Part shown: piece by piece, positions 54,738 through 64,000 of the stretch
How the letters are laid out: each line of letters starts with the position of its first letter
Position numbering within the stretch: the first letter of the stretch is position 1
Assembly: GCF_001561995.1 (NCBI RefSeq)
Contig: NZ_LLWC01000022.1
Coordinates: forward strand, 186,001 to 250,000
Source of the DNA: Polycladidibacter hongkongensis
GTDB taxonomy: Bacteria; Pseudomonadota; Alphaproteobacteria; Rhizobiales; Stappiaceae
Length of the DNA stretch: 64,000 bases
Direction: 5' to 3'
Made by a program: the position numbers and the translations under genes
The notes under the pieces: generated by a model
The model's database searches: none
Seen by the model: the letters and a program-made list of their open reading frames with translations, nothing else
What the model was told of the DNA's origin: nothing

Positions 54738-54768
54738 CTGATCAACTTAACATGCACCTACGTGCCTA

Positions 54769-55740
54769 CTACGAAAACTCGTTACCAAACAGTTTTTCTG
54801 TCATAGCCACGGAAGCTGCACAGGGGCCCTCATCATCTGCCCCTTGCTCGCTCTGGGTTGCCCCGGGCCGTAGATTGGCAAAATCCCACAGCTGCCCATC
54901 CAGCAAATGCGAAGGCCGCACATGCGCCAGAGAGCGCGCCATAATGCCAAGGCGGCCCGGTGTCTCCCGCTCCCACTGTTGCAACATGTTTTTCACCTGC
55001 ACCCGCTGCAAGCCATCTTGCGAGCCACACAGATTGCAAGGAATAATGGGAAACTGCATGGCATTGGAGAACTTCTCGATGTCCGCCTCGCAAGAATTGA
55101 TCAGCGGTCGCAGCACCATCAGATCTCCCTCGTCATTCACCAGTTTTGGAGGCATCGCCGCCATCCGCCCGCCATGGAACATATTCATAAAGAACGTTTC
55201 CAGCGCATCATCGCGGTGGTGACCAAGCACAATAGCCTCGCAGCCCTGCTCCCGCGCCGTGCGATACAAAATCCCGCGCCGCAACCGCGAACACAACGAG
55301 CAATACGTGCTCGTCTCTGGCAGTTTATCTGTCACGATCCCGTAGGTGTTCTCGCGCACGATGATACTAGGAATATCAAAGCGCTCAAAAAATTCCGGTA
55401 GAATATGCGCAGGGAAGCCCGGCTGCGATTGATCCAGATTGCATGCCACCAGATCCACAGGCAGCAAGCCACGCCATTTCAGATCCCACAGCACCGCCAG
55501 CAATGTGTAGCTGTCCTTGCCTCCAGATAGACAGACAAGCCACTTCGGGGTCGTCTTTTCCGCATCCGGGGCAACCATCCCGTAACTGCTAATTGCCTCG
55601 CGCACCTCGCGCAGCAGCCGTTTGCGCAGCTTCTTGAAGGAAACCGAGCTGGGCACCTCGCGAAACAGCGGGTGGCAATCAGGCTCAACCTTGAATTCAT
55701 CCTCTCCCCCGGCAGGGAGCGTAGCAGCAGTGTCTTGCAT
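54769..55740 (-). CDS. ttcA: tRNA 2-thiocytidine(32) synthetase TtcA
   Basis: Thiolates C32 in certain tRNAs using ATP and a [4Fe-4S] cluster. The PP-loop SGGKDS is at residues 72-77. The TtcA Cys pairs are CSLC (147-150) and CNLC (235-238). The length of 323 residues is normal, with a short extra N-terminus. It is transcribed towards the lipoprotein gene. Confidence 0.94.
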   Translation of the reverse strand: MQDTAATLPAGGEDEFKVEPDCHPLFREVPSSVSFKKLRKRLLREVREAISSYGMVAPDAEKTTPKWLVCLSGGKDSYTLLAVLWDLKWRGLLPVDLVACNLDQSQPGFPAHILPEFFERFDIPSIIVRENTYGIVTDKLPETSTYCSLCSRLRRGILYRTAREQGCEAIVLGHHRDDALETFFMNMFHGGRMAAMPPKLVNDEGDLMVLRPLINSCEADIEKFSNAMQFPIIPCNLCGSQDGLQRVQVKNMLQQWERETPGRLGIMARSLAHVRPSHLLDGQLWDFANLRPGATQSEQGADDEGPCAASVAMTEKLFGNEFS

Positions 55741-55895
55741 GGCGTGTCTAGTCGTCTTTGCTTGGCTTGGGCCTATCGCTCTTTTGGAGCAGGCATCTCA
55801 TCGTTGCCGCCCTTTTATCCCCTTGCCCTGAGAAAGACAATGGCCGGCACCCCCGCCAACAACGCGCAAGAGCCGACCCAAATTCAAAAAAAACG

Positions 55896-55928
55896 ACAAA
55901 AAAAGAGCCACCTCGAAAGGCGGCTCTT
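55896..55928 (-). terminator. Intrinsic terminator of rpsD
   Basis: On the minus strand AAGAGCCGCC-TTTCGA-GGTGGCTCTT (one G-T pair) is followed by a run of seven T. It lies 28 bases beyond the rpsD stop. Confidence 0.88.
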
Positions 55929-55955
55929 CCAAACGCATAGCTATGCGAATGTCTA

Positions 55956-56573
55956 TTAACGAGAATAGAATTCGATAACCAGATTTGGTTCCATCTGAAC
56001 TGGATAAGGAACATCCGCGAAAGAAGGTACGCGGTTGTAAGTTGCAGTCAGTTTGTTGCTGTCAACGTCGATGTAATCAGGCACATCACGCTCAGCAGAC
56101 TGAACAGCTTCCAGAACAATCGCCAGCTGCTTGGATTTTTCACGAACTTCGATAACGTCGCCCGGCTTGACCATGTAGCTGCCTACGTTTACGCGACGAC
56201 CATTCACATTCACGTGACCGTGGTTGATGAACTGACGTGCTGCAAAAACGGTAGGAACGAATTTTGCGCGGTACACAATAGCGTCGAGACGGCACTCCAA
56301 CAGACCGATCAGGTTTTCGGAGGTATCGCCGCGCATGCGGGAAGCTTCCTTGTAAACCTTCAGGAACTGTTTCTCGGAGATGTTGCCGTAGTAGCCTTTC
56401 AGCTTCTGTTTGGCGCGCAGCTGCACACCAAAGTCGGACAGCTTGCCTTTACGGCGCTGACCGTGCTGACCTGGGCCGTATTCGCGGCGGTTAGCTGGGC
56501 TCTTAGGACGACCCCAGATGTTTTCGCCCATACGGCGGTCAATTTTATACTTGGCACTTTGACGCTTAGACAT
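55956..56573 (-). CDS. rpsD: 30S ribosomal protein S4
   Basis: 205 residues, starting [22 protein letters not shown], the alphaproteobacterial S4 type. The S4 RNA-binding domain holds [30 protein letters not shown]. It binds 16S rRNA early in assembly. It stands alone here and not in the ribosomal protein alpha operon, as usual in Rhizobiales. Confidence 0.97.
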   Translation of the reverse strand: MSKRQSAKYKIDRRMGENIWGRPKSPANRREYGPGQHGQRRKGKLSDFGVQLRAKQKLKGYYGNISEKQFLKVYKEASRMRGDTSENLIGLLECRLDAIVYRAKFVPTVFAARQFINHGHVNVNGRRVNVGSYMVKPGDVIEVREKSKQLAIVLEAVQSAERDVPDYIDVDSNKLTATYNRVPSFADVPYPVQMEPNLVIEFYSR

Positions 56574-56797
56574 CGCAGTTTCCTTGTGTGTGTTTGTTCG
56601 TTTAAGGAAACGCGCCCTCCTTGTTCCCTCAGCCAGCATTTGGCCGAAAGACCGACAGAAAATCACCAAACTGCGCCTGGGATCTTCTCGGGTGCGTAGA
56701 AAAGCCAAGGGCCCCTAGAAGGAGCCCTCAGCCATCAACAATGGTTCCTAGTCAAAGCCCTTGCCAGAGTCAACCAAAATCACGGCGCGCCACTCGC

Positions 56798-58243
56798 TCA
56801 TTTCCCCTCAGAGCCCCAGATATCGCGCTCCACCCCCTTTGCCAGCTGCGGATGCGCTTCCAGTTTAAATTCCGGAACCTGCCCGGCCTTGCGCTGCGCC
56901 AAATAATCGCGCGTCAACAGCACCACTTTGGGCGACAGCCACACAATGGCCACCAGATTGATCGTTGCCATCAGCCCCATCGCCGCATCGGCTGCGTTAA
57001 ACACTGTTGCCACACTCTGAACAGAACCCCATAGAACCATGGCAAGGGCCAGCAAGCGTAGCACCAGCACCCCCGGTTTCCAGCCATGCTCCAGAAACAG
57101 CATCGCATTTTCGGCATAAGAGTAATTGGCAACAATCGTAGTAAAGGCAAAGAACAGGATCGCCACTGCAACAAAATAGGTACCAGCAACACCAATCTGA
57201 TCGGCTGCGGCCGCCTGCGTTAACGCAGTTCCGGTGAGCGCCCCGCCCACCTCGTAAACACCAGATAGCATGATCAACAGCGCCGTCGCCGTACATACCA
57301 CAATCGTATCGATAAACACGCCCAACGCCTGCACAAAGCCTTGGCTCGCCGGATGATGCGGATCAGGCACCGCACACGCTGCGATATTCGGCGCAGATCC
57401 CATCCCAGCCTCGTTGGAGAACAGCCCGCGCCGTATGCCATTCATCAGCGCCGCCATGACGCCCCCGGCAACGCCGCCTGCCGCTTCCTGCCAACCAAAG
57501 GCCTGCGCAACAATAGTGTAAAGCAGCTCAGGCACCACTGTGATATTCGCCAAAACCACGTAAAGCACCACAAGCAGATACACCCCGGCCATAACCGGCA
57601 CCACCTTCTCGGCAAAATGCGCAATGCCACGCACACCGCCAAAAATAACAATGCCTGCACCCAGTACCAACGCTGCACCGCTCATCAGCTCTGGCACCCC
57701 GAAGGCCTCCTGCATCGCCGCAGCTATCGAGTTGGACTGCACCGCATTAAACACCAGACCAAAGGTAAAAATCAAAACGACCGCAAAGACATGCCCCATA
57801 ATCGGCATGTTGAGGCCCCTTGCCATATAATGGGCTGGACCGCCGCGAAACTGTCCCTCTTCATCCCGATATTTGTATAGCTGCGCCAACGCGCTTTCCG
57901 CATACGCCGTTGACATGCCAACCAGCGCAACCACCCACATCCAGAAAATTGCCCCCGGCCCCCCAAGGGTCAGTGCCAGCGCCACTCCCGCGATATTGCC
58001 TGTGCCAACGCGGGACGCCAGCGAGGTGCACAACGCCTGAAACGGGCTAATTCCTTCACGGTCTTCCCGAGCCCCGCTAAACAACACCTTGAAGCACTCA
58101 CCAAAATGTCGAAACTGAAGAAAGCCCAACCGCACAGTAAAATAGACGCCCACCGCTAACAGGCCATAAACAAGTATATAGCTCCAGAACAGAGTGTTTA
58201 AATAACCGATGACTGTATCAACCACACGCGCCTCCAAAATCAT
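56798..58243 (-). CDS. Alanine/glycine:cation symporter (AGCS family)
   Basis: A 481-residue Na+ or H+-coupled carrier for alanine or glycine with about 11 helices. Family motifs: ALCTSLASRVGTGNIAGVALALTLGGPGAIFWMW (about 75-108) and RRGLFSNEAGMGSAPNIAACA (about 275-295). The start at 58243 is chosen over the upstream frame because it leads directly into the conserved N-terminus. It is a single gene. Confidence 0.93.
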   Translation of the reverse strand: MILEARVVDTVIGYLNTLFWSYILVYGLLAVGVYFTVRLGFLQFRHFGECFKVLFSGAREDREGISPFQALCTSLASRVGTGNIAGVALALTLGGPGAIFWMWVVALVGMSTAYAESALAQLYKYRDEEGQFRGGPAHYMARGLNMPIMGHVFAVVLIFTFGLVFNAVQSNSIAAAMQEAFGVPELMSGAALVLGAGIVIFGGVRGIAHFAEKVVPVMAGVYLLVVLYVVLANITVVPELLYTIVAQAFGWQEAAGGVAGGVMAALMNGIRRGLFSNEAGMGSAPNIAACAVPDPHHPASQGFVQALGVFIDTIVVCTATALLIMLSGVYEVGGALTGTALTQAAAADQIGVAGTYFVAVAILFFAFTTIVANYSYAENAMLFLEHGWKPGVLVLRLLALAMVLWGSVQSVATVFNAADAAMGLMATINLVAIVWLSPKVVLLTRDYLAQRKAGQVPEFKLEAHPQLAKGVERDIWGSEGK

Positions 58244-58357
58244 ACCACTTGCATATGACCTAACGGAAACAAACAATTACAACAAGGATCAGCCGCTCAG
58301 CTAAGTTGTTATCCTGTTAAAACGCAATGGGAAAACCAAACGCGACCAGCGCTGTGG

Positions 58358-59155
58358 CTAGACGCTACGCAAAAACACCGTATCGGCGCAAGTTGAAACA
58401 GCGCCACCTGCGAGCACACTGCGCAAGCGCCGTGCGATTGCCGCTGCCGGGTCGATAAACTGCACCGGCCATGGCGCGACTTCGCGCAACTCGTCAAGCA
58501 GCAGCGGATAATGTGTGCAACCAAGCACGACAACATCGGTGCGCCGTCGCCCCTCGCAAACAAAACAAGGCGCAATTTCATCGCTCAGCACCGTAAGGTC
58601 CACATGCCGCCCGGCCAGCTTGTCTTCAGCCAGTTGCGCCAAACGCCGCGCCCCCACAAGCTTGACGTGGCTCTTGCCCGCAAACTCGGCAATCAACGCA
58701 GCGGTGTATTCCCGCGCCGCGGTGCCCGGCGTCGCCAGAACCCCAATCAAGCCGCTACGTGTCGCCGCCGCCGCCGGTTTAATCGCCGGGACCGTGCCCA
58801 CAACCGGCACCGTAAGCGCAGCGCGCAGCTGTGGCAGCACAATGGTCGACGCCGTATTACATGCCACCACAACCGCACTGACATGCCAATCCTTCGCCAA
58901 ACGCACCAGTAGCCTGACCAAGTGTTCTCGCAACGCCGCCTCATCCCAATCTCCATAGGGGAAGGCATGCGCATCGGCGAGATAGAGCAGCCCCACCTCT
59001 GGCAGCGCCTTGCGCACTTCACGCAGCACGCTCAGCCCGCCCATGCCACTGTCTGCAAGCAGCACACGCCTCGATAGGTCTGGTAAGGTGCCACTGCCAT
59101 CCGCTGCAACAGGCCGAAAAGTCGGCAGTTCACCCCCAAAAATCGCTAGGCTCAT
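58358..59155 (-). CDS. murI: Glutamate racemase
   Basis: Makes D-glutamate for peptidoglycan. The catalytic Cys pair is visible: VVVACNTAST (Cys99) and VVLGCTHYPLLL (near 210). The substrate motif DSGMGGLSVL begins at 35. An about 28-residue N-terminal extension precedes the fold. 265 residues. It sits 27 bases downstream of trmJ on the same strand, so they probably share a transcript. Confidence 0.93.
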   Translation of the reverse strand: MSLAIFGGELPTFRPVAADGSGTLPDLSRRVLLADSGMGGLSVLREVRKALPEVGLLYLADAHAFPYGDWDEAALREHLVRLLVRLAKDWHVSAVVVACNTASTIVLPQLRAALTVPVVGTVPAIKPAAAATRSGLIGVLATPGTAAREYTAALIAEFAGKSHVKLVGARRLAQLAEDKLAGRHVDLTVLSDEIAPCFVCEGRRRTDVVVLGCTHYPLLLDELREVAPWPVQFIDPAAAIARRLRSVLAGGAVSTCADTVFLRSV

Positions 59156-59182
59156 GCAGCAAACCCCAACCCAATACTTGGC

Positions 59183-59971
59183 TTATCCGTCCCTTTTACG
59201 GCCATACTTTTCAAAGCAAGCCACAACGCCGCGCATAATCCGCACCTCGTTGCCCGTAAGTCCCGCCTTTTGAAAAATGTTGCGCAATCGCCGTACCGTC
59301 ACCGGTTTTTTCTCCAGCGGGCGGAAGAAGCCCCGCACCTCAAGCGCCTCTTCAAGATGTTTGAACATATAGCCGATTTCGGCTTGTGTCGCTGGCTCCG
59401 CGTCATAATCATCCAGCGTAAACGGCAGCAAACCCGCCGTCGCTTGTCGCCGCCACTCATAGGCACAAACCAGCACCGCCTGAGCAATATTGAGTGAAGC
59501 ATAGGTAGGATCAACCGGCAGCGTGACTATTTTGTTTGCCAGCGCCACTTCGTCATTATTGAGCCCCCAACGCTCGCGGCCAAACATATAGCCCACTTTG
59601 TCGCCGCGCTGCTGGCTGCTAACGACTGCCTCTTGCGCCGCCACATCAGGCCCCACAACTGGCTTGGGAATATCGCGGCTGCGCGCTGTTGTGGCGAACA
59701 CCAATTGCAAATCTGCCAGCGCCTCTTCGACACTGTCAAAAACCTTGGCGCTGTCAATCACATGATGCGCCCGGCTGGAGGCAGAACGCGCCTTCTCGCT
59801 CGGCCAGCCATCACGCGGGTTTACAATTCGCAAATCGTTCAGGCCAAAATTCGCCATCGCCCGCGCCACCATGCCGATATTCTCGCCAAGCTGCGGCTCG
59901 CATAGGATTACAGCTGGCGGGCAGGCTTCGCCGCGCTCCACTGCGTCGTCTTGTTGCTGAATATTCTCCAT
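59183..59971 (-). CDS. trmJ: tRNA/rRNA methyltransferase, TrmJ-like (SPOUT)
   Basis: A SpoU-class 2'-O-methyltransferase of 262 residues from the start at 59971 (MENIQQQDDA). Motifs: VILCEPQLGENIGMVARAMANFGL (motif 1), VGYMFGRERWGLNNDEVALAN (motif 2) and LPVDPTYASLNIAQAVLVCAYEW (motif 3). The C-terminal domain is also present. TrmJ modifies position 32 of several tRNAs, next to the position modified by TtcA encoded nearby. Confidence 0.92.
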   Translation of the reverse strand: MENIQQQDDAVERGEACPPAVILCEPQLGENIGMVARAMANFGLNDLRIVNPRDGWPSEKARSASSRAHHVIDSAKVFDSVEEALADLQLVFATTARSRDIPKPVVGPDVAAQEAVVSSQQRGDKVGYMFGRERWGLNNDEVALANKIVTLPVDPTYASLNIAQAVLVCAYEWRRQATAGLLPFTLDDYDAEPATQAEIGYMFKHLEEALEVRGFFRPLEKKPVTVRRLRNIFQKAGLTGNEVRIMRGVVACFEKYGRKRDG

Positions 59972-60070
59972 GTTGCGCGTCTTACTCCATTTGCGAAAGC
60001 AAAGAAAGGCCCGTAAAGCCACAGGCCCCGCCTTTGCACCAAGGCATTGCAGGCGCAGGCAACGACAAAC

Positions 60071-60104
60071 AAAAAGGGGCACCCCACTTGGGGCGCCCCT
60101 TTTT
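60071..60104. terminator. Long hairpin between icd and trmJ
   Basis: AAAAAGGGGC ... GCCCCTTTTT (60071-60080 / 60095-60104) with an inner CCCCA/TGGGG pairing. It is a near-perfect bidirectional terminator, 20 bases beyond the icd stop. Confidence 0.92.
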
Positions 60105-60124
60105 AAATGCATCGTCAGAAAACC

Positions 60125-61342
60125 TTAGGCGACAGCCATAGCCTTCTGAAGGTTCTCGTCAACCTTGTCGAGGAAGCCGGTGGTTGTCAGCCATTTCTGG
60201 TCCGGGCCAACCAGCAAGGCCAGATCTTTGGTCATGAAGCCGCTTTCAACAGTCTCGATGCATACGCGCTCAAGTGTTTCAGCAAATGCCTTCAGTTCAG
60301 CGTTGTCATCCAGCTTGGCACGGTGCGCCAGACCGCGGGTCCATGCGAAGATAGAAGCGATGGAGTTGGTGGAGGTCTCTTCACCCTTTTGGTGCTGACG
60401 GTAGTGACGGGTCACGGTGCCGTGTGCTGCTTCTGCTTCAACGGTTTTGCCATCTGGTGACATCAGCACAGAAGTCATCAGGCCAAGGGAACCAAAGCCC
60501 TGTGCAACGGTGTCGGACTGTACGTCACCATCGTAGTTCTTACAGGCCCAAACATAACCACCGGACCACTTCATGGAGGCAGCTACCATGTCATCAATCA
60601 AGCGGTGCTCGTACCAGATCTTTTCAGCTTCGAATTTCTCTTTGAATTCGGCGTCGTAGATTTCCTGGAAGATATCCTTGAAGCGACCATCGTAAGCTTT
60701 CAAGATGGTGTTCTTGGTGGACAGGTAGCACGGCACCTTGCGGCCCAATGCGTAGTTCATGGAAGCGCGGGCAAAATCACGGATGGAATCATCCAGATTG
60801 TACATCGCCATCGCAATACCGGAGGAAGGTGCGTCAAACACTTCGTGCTCGATCTCGGTACCATCATCGCCAACAAACTTAACAGTGAGCTTGCCCTTGC
60901 CCGGGAACTTGAAATCGGTCGCGCGGTACTGATCGCCAAATGCGTGACGGCCAACGATGATCGGTTGGGTCCAGCCCGGCACCAAACGCGGAACGTTGGA
61001 CATGATGATAGGCTCGCGGAAGATCACGCCGCCCAGAATGTTGCGGATGGTACCGTTTGGCGAGCGGTACATACGCTTCAAGCCAAATTCTTCAACACGC
61101 GCTTCATCAGGGGTGATCGTCGCACATTTCACGCCCACGCCATGTTCTTTAATGGCATTTGCAGCATCAACGGTGATCTGATCATCGGTGGCATCACGCG
61201 CTTCGACACCCAAATCGAAATATTTCAGGTCGATGTCCAGATAAGGGTGAATCAGCTTATCCTTGATGAGTTTCCAGATGATGCGTGTCATCTCGTCGCC
61301 GTCGAGTTCGACGACAGGATTGGCGACCTTAATCTTAGCCAT
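60125..61342 (-). CDS. icd: NADP-dependent isocitrate dehydrogenase (homodimeric, type II)
   Basis: Oxidises isocitrate to 2-oxoglutarate in the citrate cycle. 405 residues starting [23 protein letters not shown]. Substrate motifs are [21 protein letters not shown] and [29 protein letters not shown]. It belongs to the eukaryote-like subgroup found in alphaproteobacteria. It has its own terminator and faces away from the fabF gene. Confidence 0.97.
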   Translation of the reverse strand: MAKIKVANPVVELDGDEMTRIIWKLIKDKLIHPYLDIDLKYFDLGVEARDATDDQITVDAANAIKEHGVGVKCATITPDEARVEEFGLKRMYRSPNGTIRNILGGVIFREPIIMSNVPRLVPGWTQPIIVGRHAFGDQYRATDFKFPGKGKLTVKFVGDDGTEIEHEVFDAPSSGIAMAMYNLDDSIRDFARASMNYALGRKVPCYLSTKNTILKAYDGRFKDIFQEIYDAEFKEKFEAEKIWYEHRLIDDMVAASMKWSGGYVWACKNYDGDVQSDTVAQGFGSLGLMTSVLMSPDGKTVEAEAAHGTVTRHYRQHQKGEETSTNSIASIFAWTRGLAHRAKLDDNAELKAFAETLERVCIETVESGFMTKDLALLVGPDQKWLTTTGFLDKVDENLQKAMAVA

Positions 61343-61608
61343 AAAGTGGACCTTTCAAGTTGCAGTAGATGCAGGGCAGCACCTGCGTTTGTCAGTTTGT
61401 ATACCGGTGTGCGCAATTTGTGTCTAGTGAGAAAATTATCTGTGTCTGCGCTTTTTGCTCAAGCCGAATTCCACGACAAGCTCCCGAGCGTATTTCTCAC
61501 TAAAATCAAGCCATGCGAATTTACATCAGATTCCTCTGGATTTGACAGAAGAGTTTTTACCTCGTTTAAATGTTCGTGCCTTTCACGGGACAACAGCGGG
61601 TGATGTTA

Positions 61609-62892
61609 ATGCGGCGCGTAGTGGTGACAGGAATGGGCGCGGTCTCGCCGTTGGGTGTCGGGGTCGAGCGGTTTTGGAATAATCTGGTCAACTCCAAAAG
61701 CGGCATCCGCCGCGTTGATCGCTTTAATCCTGAAGGCTTCGCCTGTCAGGTCGCGGCACAAGTTCCGAGCGTTGAGGAAGACCCAGAAGGTGGCTTCGAC
61801 CCTTTGGTTGCAATGCCCACCAAAGAGGTAAAACGCGTTGATCTGTTTATCCGCTATGCGCTGGTAGCCGCAAAAGAAGCGATTGAACAAGCAGGCTGGC
61901 AACCACATAAGGACACAGCCCGGCAACGCACCGCCACAATCATTGCAAGTGGTGTTGGGGGCCTGACCACCATGACCTCCGCCACCAAGCACGTGGAAGC
62001 AAACGGGCCCAGACGCTTGTCCCCCTTCATCGTCCCCTCGTTTCTTGCCAATCTGGCAGCGGGCCAAGTTTCCATCACCCACGGCTTCAAAGGCCCTCTT
62101 GGCACACCGGTGACCGCTTGCGCCGCCAGCGTCCAAGCACTCGGAGATGCAGCCCGCCTGATTAGAGCCGACGAAGCCGACGTTGCCGTCGCAGGCGGTG
62201 CTGAAGCCAGCATCGATCCGGTTTCCTTTGCCGGTTTTTCCGCCGCGCGAGCGCTTTCCAGCAGCTATAATGATACACCATCAGCTGCATCCCGCCCGTT
62301 TGACAAAGCTCGCGATGGCTTCGTTATGGGGGAAGGTGCCGCCATTTTGCTGCTTGAAGAACGCCAACACGCCATCGAGCGCGGCGCCGAGATTATCTGT
62401 GAGCTTAGCGGATATGGCACCAGTGCAGATGCCCATCACGTTACAGCCGGTCCAGAAGATGGCAGCGGCGCACTGCAAGCAATGCAACTCGCACTCGCTC
62501 AATCCTCACTATCACCTGAGGCGATTGGCTATGTTAACGCACACAGCACATCAACACCGCTGGGTGATTTGGCGGAGCTGGCAGCACTAACCCGCCTGTT
62601 TCCAACCCGTGGTAAAACACTTGCGGTATCTTCAACGAAGTCTGCCACAGGGCATCTGCTGGGAGCCACCGGTGCTCTAGAAGCAATCGCAGCAATCAAA
62701 GCACTAACAACCGGGACACTCCCCCCCACACTCAACCTTCAAGATCCAGAAGTATCCGCAGGCAATATGCCTATAGAGTTCGATCTGGTGCCAGAAAGTG
62801 CCGTCAAGCGCGAGCTTTCCCATGTCATGAGCAATGGCTTTGGCTTCGGAGGCGTGAACGCGGCTATTGTGTTCTCTTCCACCCATCCATAA
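61609..62892 (+). CDS. fabF: Beta-ketoacyl-ACP synthase II-like protein
   Basis: A condensing enzyme of fatty acid synthesis, 427 residues from MRRVVVTGMGAVSPLG. The Cys-His-His triad is present: VTACAASVQAL (Cys171), VNAHSTSTPLGD and SATGHLLGATGAL. Alternative ATG starts lie 6 and 39 bases upstream. It is not in the usual acpP-fabF cluster, so it may be a second FabF for special chains. Confidence 0.9.
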   Translation: MRRVVVTGMGAVSPLGVGVERFWNNLVNSKSGIRRVDRFNPEGFACQVAAQVPSVEEDPEGGFDPLVAMPTKEVKRVDLFIRYALVAAKEAIEQAGWQPHKDTARQRTATIIASGVGGLTTMTSATKHVEANGPRRLSPFIVPSFLANLAAGQVSITHGFKGPLGTPVTACAASVQALGDAARLIRADEADVAVAGGAEASIDPVSFAGFSAARALSSSYNDTPSAASRPFDKARDGFVMGEGAAILLLEERQHAIERGAEIICELSGYGTSADAHHVTAGPEDGSGALQAMQLALAQSSLSPEAIGYVNAHSTSTPLGDLAELAALTRLFPTRGKTLAVSSTKSATGHLLGATGALEAIAAIKALTTGTLPPTLNLQDPEVSAGNMPIEFDLVPESAVKRELSHVMSNGFGFGGVNAAIVFSSTHP

Positions 62893-62950
62893 CATGAAAG
62901 CACTTGCGGTAGCGCAAACCCCTACCTGCCTCTGCTCCAATCTCTTGTAT

Positions 62951-63517
62951 TTAACTGGCCTTGCCCGCAATCCCGATAGCCAGATAGCTCCAGCCATTTA
63001 TGATGATAGAGATGCCGGCAAGTGTGCCAAGAACCCAATCCGCGGACAAGGGAAAACCATAGAAAATGCAAATTCCGGCACCAAGAGAAACAAGCCCGGC
63101 AAATAAGACCCACCCCCAGCCATCACGGGGTCGCAAAGCAAACGAAAGCATCAATTGCGAAACACCCTGCGCCACAAAAATCGAGGCAACAACAAGCGTC
63201 AACGCGACCGTACCGATAACCGGGTGGTAGAAAATCAGCGCACCGCCCACGATGGCGATCAGTCCCAGCAAGACCTGCCAAACAACACCCTTCCATCCCT
63301 TAACTGAAAAGGCGTGCCAAAGCTGAACAACGCCCACGGCAATCAAACAACTTGCAATGACAAAGGTTACCGCAAAAGTTGAAGCCAAAGGCATCGCAAC
63401 GACAAACATACCGCCAATAATCATCAAAATCCCGAGCAGCAGGAATTTGCCCCATCCCTGTTGCACTTGGCTTGAAACCTTGATGTGTTCTTCTGATCCG
63501 GCACTGGATGCGGTCAT
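62951..63517 (-). CDS. HdeD-like DUF308 membrane protein
   Basis: 188 residues with six hydrophobic segments in three similar pairs (FLLLGILMIIGGMFVVAMPL, VWQVLLGLIAIVGGALIFYHP, VLFAGLVSLGAGICIFYGFPL). This is the repeat pattern of HdeD/DUF308. HdeD is tied to acid resistance in enterics; the role here is unknown. The start at 63517 is more likely than the upstream ATG at 63550, because it leads directly into the domain. Confidence 0.85.
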   Translation of the reverse strand: MTASSAGSEEHIKVSSQVQQGWGKFLLLGILMIIGGMFVVAMPLASTFAVTFVIASCLIAVGVVQLWHAFSVKGWKGVVWQVLLGLIAIVGGALIFYHPVIGTVALTLVVASIFVAQGVSQLMLSFALRPRDGWGWVLFAGLVSLGAGICIFYGFPLSADWVLGTLAGISIIINGWSYLAIGIAGKAS

Positions 63518-63632
63518 CACATTTCCCCTTAAACGCAGCAGCTGAGACATTAGTTCTGGGACAACCTTAATCGCTTAAGCGCCAGCGCAGAATTCTCAAG
63601 TTCTGGGAACAAGAGGCAAACGGGTAAAATGC

Positions 63633-63655
63633 GCACCCCTTCTTTCAAGGGGTGC
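63633..63655 (-). terminator. Hairpin after the cyclic-nucleotide-binding gene
   Basis: GCACCCCTT-CTTTC-AAGGGGTGC, perfect nine-base arms, eight bases beyond the minus-strand stop and followed by GCATTTT on that strand. Confidence 0.65.
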
Positions 63656-63662
63656 CTGTCAC

Positions 63663-64000
63663 CTAATCCGCACCATCGTGCTTTTCCATTGTTCTTTGTT
63701 TCTCTTGAGCAGCCGCCGCGCGCGCAGCCTCCCGAATTCTCTCGGCTGTTTCAGGCTTGCGGCGCAAAAAACTCCGGAGAACATTTAGGTCAAGCACCAG
63801 CAATCGGCACTGCTCTATCGCTGTAGCTTCACGCTTGCAAACCCCTTTGCCGCTAAGCTCTAAAGCACCAAAATGGTCGCCACTGCCAATCTCTAGCTCC
63901 CCTTCATCGTCGCTCAATCGAACGCGTCCGCTAGAAATAATATACATGCTATGCGCAGGGTCGCCGCGATGCACAATCCTCTCACCTTCGTAGGCCTCCT
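63663..64000 (-). CDS. Cyclic nucleotide-binding domain protein, C-terminal part
   Basis: A gene cut by the right edge. The visible about 112 residues form most of a cNMP-binding domain: EGERIVHRGDPAHSMYIISSGRVRL, then the phosphate-binding-cassette region IGSGDHFGALELSGKGVCKREATAIEQCRLLVLD, and a charged helical tail (KPETAERIREAARAAAAQEKQR). The cassette lacks the usual Arg-Ala close (reads KREATA), so nucleotide binding is uncertain. It could be the tail of an ion channel, an antiporter or a stand-alone protein. Confidence 0.75.
   Translation of the reverse strand, partial: EAYEGERIVHRGDPAHSMYIISSGRVRLSDDEGELEIGSGDHFGALELSGKGVCKREATAIEQCRLLVLDLNVLRSFLRRKPETAERIREAARAAAAQEKQRTMEKHDGAD

Noticed and set aside
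60605-61603. 332-codon plus-strand open frame
   Set aside because: Antisense shadow of icd; no recognisable domain.
1-64000. CRISPR arrays, IS elements, integrases, phage genes, rRNA
   Set aside because: I looked for regularly spaced repeats, transposase or integrase motifs and rRNA signatures and found none.

Overview
This window looks like chromosomal DNA of an alphaproteobacterium, most likely in the Hyphomicrobiales (Rhizobiales) near the marine Stappiaceae/Pseudovibrio-type lineages. That placement is inferred from gene content and synteny, not from a search. Supporting signs are moderate G+C with AT-rich intergenic DNA, an alpha-type ATP synthase zeta-like (DUF1476) gene, map-radC, a TPR-ispE / polyprenyl synthase-DUF2007-trmN6 block, a purC-purS-small membrane protein-purQ / purL-bolA-grxD block, and rpsD-murI-trmJ-icd-fabF. 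I see no prophage, IS element, CRISPR array or rRNA operon.

Left part (1-14 kb), mostly accessory. The window opens with the start of a TrkH-like K+ transporter, then a FocA formate channel and an OFA-family (oxalate/formate antiporter-like) MFS carrier, ended by a strong terminator. A LysR gene converges on it. Next is a probable organosulfur/sulfate-ester unit. One operon on the minus strand encodes a ROK regulator, ABC permease, ATPase and solute-binding protein of the SsuABC/TauABC/AtsRBC type. On the plus strand are a Cys-type sulfatase, an IclR-like regulator and an anaerobic (radical SAM) sulfatase maturase. A NagC/Mlc-like inverted repeat lies just in front of the ROK gene. At 13.3-14.2 kb there is a scar: the C-terminal two thirds of galE (minus) meets the C-terminal tail of what may be a glycosyltransferase (plus). 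This is what a deletion of the middle of a polysaccharide gene cluster would leave. It lies about 0.2 kb from a tRNA-Leu(UAA) gene.

Middle (14.7-41 kb). Core genes are map, radC, ppdK, ispE, polyprenyl diphosphate synthase, DUF2007, trmN6 and a TPR protein. Among them are a membrane GGDEF/EAL protein with an SGDEF site and a beta-hydroxyacid dehydrogenase relative with a changed cofactor loop and Arg for the catalytic Lys. A six-gene branched-chain amino acid ABC operon (livH-M-G-F, a small membrane protein, binding protein) follows, then a flavin reductase, a P1-family peptidase, and a TetR-controlled RND efflux pair with a tandem operator-like repeat.

Right part (41-64 kb). A fused indolepyruvate ferredoxin oxidoreductase is divergent from an Lrp/AsnC gene. 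Then come rpe, the DUF1476 gene, purine synthesis genes (interrupted by chrA and a secreted protein), bolA, grxD, a small lipoprotein, ttcA, rpsD, an alanine/glycine:cation symporter, murI, trmJ, NADP-isocitrate dehydrogenase, a FabF-type ketosynthase, an HdeD-like membrane protein and a cyclic-nucleotide-binding protein cut by the right edge.

No feature is clearly an undescribed system. The best leads are the two-regulator sulfatase/ABC locus, the deletion scar, the odd dehydrogenase with the palindrome upstream of it, and the tiny membrane protein between purS and purQ.
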